Positions 11,426 through 21,700 of a stretch of DNA of 64,000 nt are shown here, piece after piece (the first letter of the stretch is position 1; the number at the start of each line of letters is the position of its first letter). Below the pieces are notes generated by a model. It worked only from the letters and a program-made list of their open reading frames with translations. It was not told the origin of the DNA and did not search any database. The stretch covers positions 1,984,001 through 2,048,000 of the forward strand of contig NC_065910.1 in assembly GCF_905147045.1 (NCBI RefSeq), written 5' to 3'. The translations under genes and the position numbers were made by a program. This stretch comes from Nymphalis io. Lineage: Eukaryota > Arthropoda > Insecta > Lepidoptera > Nymphalidae.

Positions 11426-14400
11426 GTAAGGTTTTTTGTTAACTACAGGCTTTAAATTAATATTTTAAACAAAAATTTTTTCATAGACTACTTATTAAAC
11501 ACTATTCGGTAAAATAAAGATATTGATACTTTTACAAACTTAAATATATTTCTTCCCCACTAACTTTTCACGAATGAATAATTAAAAGAAGTAGATATTG
11601 TGATGAAAATATACCCCATCTTATTCTTACGCCTCTAAACTTTTTTAAGGTTGATTGAGATTATAATTGCTGTGGGTTGAAAAAGTTTTGCGAACATAAC
11701 AAATGTTTTTGTATTGAAAATTGGTAATTTTTTTCTTTAAACTACTTTCATAAACTTTTTTTATCTGTACAGGAAAAAAAATTAAAATTAGAATAGGATT
11801 CACAAACATTCAGCTCAATCCGTTTCGTGGTACACGTCCGTTTCGTATAAACGGGAAAGTAACTGTCTGTTACGCTTTCACAGCTAAAACACTGAACCGA
11901 TTTTGATTAAACTTGTTATGTAGCAGGCTCAAACCCAAAGGAAGATCATAGGCTACTATTTTATTACAACACCCGAAAACGCTTCCCCTACAGTACTCGC
12001 ATTAATAAAAGTATTTAATAAAAATACTAGAACCTACATAATCTTGTTAAAGATTTAAAAAGACTATTATTTTTAATATTTTTGTCATGTCAGGATGTAC
12101 AAGTATTATTATAGTCCAAGTTTTAATCCTCCTGTCGTAGCTCAATAAAAAATATTTTCTTTATCATCTGTGTATCTCATTCCAAGGGTATGTTGGTCAG
12201 GATTTCATTAATTGAGTGAACAGAAATTATAGTTCGTTGAATGTTTTCAACTTTTAACAGCTTATATGAGTCGTTAAACATAGTTTGTTGATAGCGAAGT
12301 TTTTATTAGTTCTACCTCGTTTCATACGATAACATTGCGTTTAAATATATCAATAAATTGATTATTGATTTATTACGCTGTGTAAGATATAAATAAGAAC
12401 TAAAAAAAGCTAATTGCTTCTCATATAATTTGTCGTAAATTTTTTATCGTTAAACGAATAGGCAACGTCGTGAAAATGTATGTAGACAGGACAATAGTCT
12501 TTTCACGATAATAAAGTTCGTATTTATAGATCCGTTTGCATTTTAGATCATTCAAGTATATATATATATATGTTTGTATTTTAATTTTTTGTATTAATAT
12601 TTCTGAAATCTATTTTTTATAACTCTTGTCTATTGGGTTTTCTAAATGTGTGTAAAGTTAGAAACTATGCGGAAATCCGGAAGTAAGATAAAATCGAATT
12701 GCAATTATAAGTTACAGACCAAATACATATAAACATTATTATTTTTATTTATTGTTTGTCCTGAGTCTGGGTGTAATTTTCAATATAATTATGTATTTAC
12801 AAAAGTAAAGTAGTATATGTAGTGTATATCAGTTGTCTGGTTCCCATAGCACAAGATTTGTACAAGCTTAATTTGGGATCAGATGGCCGTGTGTGAAAAA
12901 TGTCCCAGGATATTATAGGATATTATGACACTTAATAGAATACGAAGTGTTAGGTTTAAAAATAGCATTGATATAATTATAATTTTGTATTTTGTCATTA
13001 CAATATTTTCTTCTACGTAAAAAAAAATGGCACAGGTATCACGTACGCACAAGAAAACCAACCGCATAATAACGTTCATGATTGGTCAGCTATAAAAAAC
13101 CTCATTTAAGAAGAAATGGTGTTGATTGTTTTCAAAATAATAATATTATCATTCAGCAAGAGCAGTTGCGGTAAAATATTAATATGTACCTAAGTAAGTA
13201 ACAGCTTACTATTACTTACAAAGACGATTATATCATAACTCCTAGTCATATCAGTATCGAAATATTTGTTTATATAGCGATTAGGCTATTTTTATATTTA
13301 TCAAAATTCAATACCTAAAACATTTAAATATATGTATATGAATAGAGTTTTTATCACAGAGTTATCGTAATAAATACAGTTACAAAATGTTAATTTAATG
13401 CTATTAAAAATTTTAAGGTCAAATTTTTATTAAAATCAATGTAATGTCGACGAATATCCGTCGTTTTTGGGGAATTAATACCATTTAATATTGTCACGTG
13501 ACTTGGAATTCGTAGTGGTTTTCTATTGGAATAAGGCCTGCTCTAATGCAAAAACATATTATTAGTTAATATTTATAGCATTATTAATAATAATAAGGAC
13601 AAACGATTTGTATGTGAATAGAATATATAAAAAAAACGTTGTTCCAACGTTACCTAAATTTATACAAAACTGTTAAAATTACAATTTTATTTTGTTCTTT
13701 TTTTCAGTCGAATTAAATTTACTAAAAATAGTTTTCCGGCAGACACTAAGTTAATATTTATTCAAATGTTACTTCAAGTTTACATAAATAAATAATTATG
13801 TTGGAGCGGCACGTGGATCTTTTATATATATACTCTTTTAAAACATTTCTGGCAAATTTTTATTTGACTGAATAAAACAATACCAGTGCCTGCTGTAAAA
13901 ACATCAGTAGAGAAAGAAGTATAAAGAAATGGCGCCAAATTTTACAAAATTTTATCTTTAGCTTTTATTTAATTAGTAAGTTTTATACACATTTATAAAT
14001 ATTGCGAAAGATCAATGTACTTTGTTTTATACTTATAATGTTTTTTGAGTATATGTATGTATTTGTTTTGTCTGTTTTATTTTTCACTTTGTAACATGTA
14101 CGATAACATATATATTGTCATAATATCTAAATTAGCATGGTCGCGATTAATTGGGTGAAAATAATTACCAAAGATTATTAATTGATCCTAAAAGTAAAGG
14201 TATTTAAGACCTCATCTCAAAATTATAATATTCTTTAAACGTAACAATATATTTGGATGGATAATAACGACAGAAATAATCTCATTTTTAACCTCGGTTA
14301 ATAAAAATTACAATTTCCTATAATAAAACTTATTTCTTTTAAAAACAGAGAAACCTTCACAGAAATACACTCGACTATCGGCCATTGTAGCGCATTCAAG

Positions 14401-15705
14401 TAAGAAACTTCAATTGAAACTGTCAGAATTGTTTCAACCTTTCAACCATCACAGACAGATGTAGCAGTTGTACAAAGAGAGCCAACAGCACGTGCGAACT
14501 GCAAACAATATTTATATTCGAATCGTATATTTTAAATATAATTATAACATCTATACTAATAATTAAGGAGAGGATTATTTCAGAATGTCGTTCTTAAAAA
14601 AACTACCAAACCAATTAACATAAAATATTTATGTTTACATTGGTGTAAATTATTCGTGTAATGCGTGGATTGAATGATTGCTGGATATCGTAAAGGAACT
14701 AAGTATATGTAATTGATTCAAGTTTGCACTTTTGGGAAAAAAAGGGTTACTACTGTGTTTCTTGCCAGTTCTTATCAGTAGCATCTGAACCGGTGGTAGC
14801 GCTTAACGATTCATAAACGCTTGTAAATGACTATTTGAAAAAATAATAATTTTGATTTTGATTAGAACCACGTGCGTGTCCAACTACTCTGGAGCATGAA
14901 TGTAAAAGCCAGCTCATTCCAGCTGGCTTTTACTTTACTTTTTTACCAAAATATACAGCGCGTTTTGTACAGGGTATAATATTAATATAAGTACAAGCGA
15001 TTCACAGTTTAACCCGTTTTATATTTAGACTATTAACGTGACAAACGCGAATTTCATTCTTGTATTTTATATTACCGAAATATTATGTTAATGTTACACT
15101 TTATAAAAGCTTTTATCTTATACATATATAAAAATATTTGATTGTATACGTATATGTATAGATCACCTTGGTAAAATTGGTACATAGTTATATATCAGTA
15201 TATCAGTATATGAAGGTTTTTATATCATATACTTTATTTTAAGTTACCACTGCATTCGTATACAGCTCATAATTTTAAGCTGTTCTACCGATTTCCATGT
15301 AAATTGATATCAACGAAATACATAATACCACGGAGAATATTTTAGCGGAAGTCATATCGGATAGTTTACAAATAAATTTAAAGAGGCATTGCAACGCGTG
15401 GGTAAAGGTAGATATTTAAAGCGAATTGTAAAAAATGTTAAGATTAAGTCAGAAATACATTTGTAATTTTTAAACTTAAATGGAATATTTATCCTGACTT
15501 TACACATGCATAATTAGGCAATTTAGATAATATTATATGTGACATTCATGCTCGGGATATAAACACAAATTAGGCTCATGAAAATGTTCTTACCAGAATT
15601 TGAACCCGCGATCTTTATGTGAACTTGGCTATTATTTATTTATTGCTTAAACTTAAACTTCATGTCTTAACTAGTCAACCGATCATCATGAAATATATGC
15701 TATAG

Positions 15706-15737
<32 letters not shown>

Positions 15738-18700
15738 ATACAGTACCTTAGACCTCGTCATACGCAGTCGAAGCCGTCGAGGATACTAGTATTACATAAT
15801 CTTCAAATTGATTATCATCGTTCCAGTACATTCAAATATATAAACAAGGCTTTTTTTCTATCAAAAAAACTTGTCTAAGATTTTATTTTTTGCTTTCGCT
15901 ATTTTTAAAACGTTTTAGAGATCGTTGATAGGTTATTTCTGTTATAAATTGGTTTTGTCAATATCCTAATAATATGAAGAAGTATATTTGTTATGTCTTA
16001 ATCTCGCGAATGGATTACTCATTCGATTGGAGATCGTCGAACATAATAATAAAAAAGCTGAGATGGCCCAATGGTAAGAACGCGTGAATCTTATCCGATG
16101 ATCGTGGGTTCAAACCCGGGCAAGCACCACTGATTTTTCACGTGCTTAATTTGTCATTATAATTCATCTCGGTGAAGGAAAACATCGTGAGGAAACCTGC
16201 ATGTGTCTAATTTCACTGAAATTCTGCAACATGTGTATTCCACAAACCCGCATTGGAGCAGCGTGGTGGAACAAGCTCCATACCTCCTCCTCAAAAAGGG
16301 AGAGGAGGCCTTAGCCCAGCAGTGGGACGTTCACAGGCTGTTACTTTATACTTTGAACATAATAATGATAACTCCTACTTTATATTATTTTATATCAGGG
16401 AATCGCTCGCGTCATAATTTAGAATTGTTTCATTTTTGAAAAGTAAGTATTTTCATATAAATTTTCATCCCCTTTTCGGGTAAAATTTTAAAATTCCGTA
16501 GTGTTAATCTATTGTGTAAATGGAGATTCCATGTATGCAAATTTTCATGGTTCTCCAGTAGTCTAGATACAGTAATTTCGGCTGTATGTTAATATACCTG
16601 ATGTATATGCTATCAACTATTAAATCTAAATTATTTGAAGAAAAATCTCTTTGGAGCAGTCAAATTTCACCACATAACCTTCCATACCGATCGTCATGAC
16701 AAATAGTATATGTTTATAGGTAGGACAACGTCATTCGGGTGTTGCTGGTATATAGTGAAATACATCTTTAATTAGCGGGTTTCTTTATGAATAGCATAAA
16801 ATTAACCAATACGTAATGGATCTTAATAAGTACTGTGTATTGGATTCCACATTCGACATTGCGAAATCATATTATACATACAGAATTACTTCTCTTACAA
16901 TGAATGAATGAATGAATGAATGTTAATTGTTTTTAAAATATTCCTTCCTACCAAAGCATATAAAAACAAACAAACAAGATAATAGTTTTAAAAAAAACTA
17001 GTGGTAGTATTAGTAATCTCTGAACTTGAATATCGTTGCGCGCGTACACAAAGTCCAATGAGGTTTTTAATCTAGGCTAAAGAAAGTCAAAACAAATATG
17101 ACATTCAGAAAAGTTTTTGATTTTCTCTTGTTCACATTATTTGACATGATATATTGTCACAATTATTTTATCCTTCATTAAAGATATTTTATCAACTCCG
17201 ACAAAATACATAATAAAATACCGAAGTACACTCGAAGAATCATAAAAAATAATAAAAAAAACGATTAAGCAAAATCACCGAACATTAATATATATAATTC
17301 ATATTTTTTTAATTAATACGAAACTCGATGCAATTACATTTTTTTCACTTAACGTAATATGCAAGTCATATTGGATGTGTTGGATTTAATCTTAAATCAT
17401 AATTGCTAACGACTCGCGGGAGTCTTAAGACGAAGTTAACGACACCTAATTTCAAAATATAATTAGAAGACTTCTTAAATCACAACGCCTAGTTTAACTT
17501 CCCCTGGCAGGTAAAAATATAAGAAGCAATTAAATAACATTGCATAACGAGGATTATTAAGAATTGCTTATATATTAATATAAGCAATTCTTAATATCTC
17601 GAGTGGCGACCACGAACCGGAAGACGCAGCGTGGGCAGGCCCCTTACAAGGTGGACCGACGACTTAGAACGAGTCGCAGGAAGCCGTTGAATGCGGGCAG
17701 CGCAAGATCGGCCAACGTGGAAATCCTTGGGGGAGGCCTTTGTCCAACAGTGGACGTCTTTCGGCTGATATGATGATAATGATGATGATGATATAATAAT
17801 AAATACAGCAGTACGATATATGTCAACATGTGATATGCCACAATGACGAGAATTAGTTATAACATTAATAAGTGCGTGATATTACGGACGGACGCGGACA
17901 GCTCTGATGAACTGTGGAAAGAGTATCGCCCGTGGAAGCGCAGACAAGTCATTAGCGGTGCGAATTTTGTCTTTTTGGAATGAGAGAATGGCTTTCGTTC
18001 TTAAGATCGACACGCACCATCGGAAGTCTTGCTGCGGTGCGTGGCTGTCCGTGGTCGTGTGTGAATAATCTGTAGAATCAAACACCGTGAGAAGTCACCT
18101 CAAAGGATAATCGCATTAAAATAGCGTATCGGGTTGTTTTTCAATATTTCACGAGTGAGATATATATCATATATACATAATTATTAATTATTATTATTAT
18201 TAAGGTTGAAATAAACTTTTTATTGTCACTCGCTATAAAATTAAGAGAACAATGACATTTTATAATTTTACGTATAATATTGTATGGAAAAAGAGCCAGC
18301 TGAATATTACTGATTTTCACAAACAATTTATTATGCAACAAAGTAGTGTACGCAAAAAAAAATTAATAATTACGTTTCTGAACAATTTACGCGATTTATT
18401 GATTTAGATTATTATTTAAATTTGTTCAGATAATATATCAATCTATAAATAGGCTTATCTTTGCAAATAATCGAATTATTTTAAGCGAGCTCGTATCTCA
18501 AGACATTATAATGTAATGCGATATTTCAAGTAAATTTCAGAAATCTTTATAATGACTAAGTTTCTGCGATGTTGGAAATTGTGTATGAGATTTTATGTCA
18601 ATGGGTGTGTAATTATAAGAATTATTTTATCGTCGAATGTTTTGTTTATCTAATAGTTAGCTAGTAAGGTCACAGATCCAAAGGTTTCGTATTCAAACTT

Positions 18701-21700
18701 CAGTTCAGGCTGATAAAAAATATTGATTATTTCGAAAAACTGTCAGCCTGTCAATACAGAGTTTGAAGTCATCACACTCCCGTGCTGTACACGTACAGAT
18801 ACTCTGTGTCTTGCGCCTGAACTATTTCTGGTGACGGATTTGCCGTCGAGCGGCGTATTATAATGAAGGAAATTAATATCATCCTTATTAATCATCAAGG
18901 ACGTCAATATTATCTGTATTAATATTATTTAATTCAATTTACAGGCGGACGACAGGTTCGCTGGCTACAAAGGCGTACGAGACATCACTGTAAAAAAGGT
19001 AATAAATATATTATTTATAAAAAATATTTAGTAAATTAAGTGTTCGAATTAAAAAATCAAATGCTTAAGAAAGTGAATCTGTCTGTTACCTTCAACTTTA
19101 CAGTTCATTGACCCCATGCCGACGTAAAACAATGACCATTTATTATATAAAATCACAATCGATGTCTAAACTCATTGAAATATTTACATGGAAAATAATT
19201 CGGAAAATGCATCTGTAATCTCATTTAACGAGGGTAAATATATGAGAATCACAAGTGAACGCCCATTGATCCAGAATAAACTCTTAAACGACCGAAATTT
19301 AAAAGACCAATCACCAGATATTTGAAAAATATTCATAGCACCATAGATTTACCCTTCACGTAATCATAACACATATACAGATAGATATTATAGATACGAG
19401 AAATTTATCTCCTAATCGATAACCTTTAGAGAGCGTGTATGATAACATAAAAAACCGCATTGCGAATGAATATTGTGTTATTGTTAATAAGTAGGTAGAC
19501 TATCAAATTATAGGCCACGTAATGATAAGTGGTCACCACCGCCCATAGACATTGGCATTGTAAGAAATATTAATAATCCCTTATATTGACAATGCGCCAC
19601 CAACCTTGAGAATTAAGATGTCACGTTTATTGTGAACGTAGTTACTCTTGCTTACCTTACAAACCGGAACAAAACAATTGCATATAAGTAATGCTGTTTG
19701 GTTGTAATTATCTAATGTTTTTATGTACTGAATATTATTCTTAATGAGAAATAAAGTTTCTTTAACACGAAAACTTAAGTTAAATCTCTTATGATTGATA
19801 CAAAAAAAATATAAATAATGTCTCTCGCTGAGAACAATTGTCGGTCTCGAAGTTAAAACGAACGGAAATAATTTGATTTATACGTACGTTTGTGGACGTC
19901 AGCGCTGATTGTCTTATAAATAAATGGATCTGAGAATACATTTGTATTTTATTTATAACATTTAGGTGAATATTTTGCTAATCATGGGTCCAGCTTGATA
20001 ATATCGAGCATTATACCAAGTCTTATATTGCACGTTCCGTATGTAAATATTCCTGTAGAATTTCCTCATATGACATGGAGGCTTGCTCATCTTTCAAAGA
20101 GAGAAATAGATTCATCTCTCTTTGAAAGATGAGCAATAATTTAAGTGCCATTTTCAGTATTAAATCTATCAAGATTTCCTTAGGCTTAAAGATGTTTCAA
20201 TCTTATGTAACTATTCATATAAAAGTGCTTAAAGAGATATTTAAGAAGCCGAGCTGATCATGTTATGACTAATTATAATAACTTTTGCTTTTCAGGGTGC
20301 TACTGGGCTGGGCATAATGATAATAGAAGGGAGACACACAGATGCTGGTCGTGGTATTTTCGTTTCCGACCTCCAAGAAGGTAGCGCTGCAGAACAGGTA
20401 AAAATAAAATTAATAATACAATGGATTGAGAATAAGAGCCGTGGGCCCAGTGGTCAGAAGATCTTACCCGATGATTCCAAGTTCAAGCCTGGACTAGCAT
20501 TACTGAATTCTCACGTGATTAATTGTGCTTATAATTTATCTCTTGCTCGGCGGTGAAGAAAACATCGTAAGGAAACCAGCATGTGATGGATTAAAATTTG
20601 CCACGTGTATCCGCCACCAATCCGCTTATATACTCAAACAATTATTATGAATTTTTGCACACATAAAAACAGAACACCTGCCTCACACGTCACGCCACGG
20701 GATGAAACTAGTTAATAAAGACAAATTCGTTTGGTTTCAGGCTGGCTTGAACATTGGAGATATGATACTTGCTGTAAATAGAGACTCTCTTCTCAGCTGC
20801 AGCTATGACGCCGTAAGTTTTCATTCTAATTACTGTTCTTCTAAAAGTTTTTATGCCATTTGTGTTAGTCTACGTTTATTATTTGAAAAATAAAAAAATT
20901 GTAACTCAAACTCAAACAGATACTTAGCGGAACTTTGTTATAATTATATGACTTTAATGATAAAAAAAAATTTTGTTTATATAACTTATTTTATAATTAA
21001 ATATAAATAGAGACTCATATTCCAACTTTAGATAACCAAGGTAATATGAGATATACTCATCAAATATAATACAAAAATTATATCTATATATAGACACACT
21101 CGTGGCTCATTTATCTTTGTAACGCCTAATAGAAAAAACTACCAAACCAATACATATTATTATAGAAGTTTAAATTTAGTCCGCTTTAAATTTAGTCTGT
21201 TGACGTGACCAGCGTTTTTTATGTTGACTACATTTAAATACATTGAATTGTCAATTTTTTTTAAATATATATAATATATTATAAATATTCATATAATATC
21301 AATGAAAAGAAATTCGCTTGTGTGTCTGTTTATGTATGTGTGTCTGATTGGAAGTAAGTGTGAGTTTGTATTGAATGTATAAGCAAATGATATTGAATTT
21401 TTACAGGCAGCAGCCAAATTGAAACAAACTGAAGGAGTAGTCATATTGACAGTATGTACTCCAAATATGAAAGACCCGGCTGATAAGACTGATGAATCAG
21501 CATCGGGTGCTTCAGGTAATAAACAAATACATATACAAATTATTCAATTAATATTGTATGTCATTGAAAAAAATATATTATTGGCATTTTCTTTTTCAGG
21601 TTCTAAAATGGATACATCTCGACCGACAACACCAAAGCCAGCGGCTTCGCCAGCCAAACGTATGTAAAAAATAGTACAAATATTTATGTAATATATAAAA

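Noticed and set aside
14349..14399. Splice-flanked 51-nt candidate exon (AAACAG acceptor, GTAAGA donor)
   Set aside because: In the phase required by 11425 and 18945 it contains an in-frame TAG; no other frame fits.
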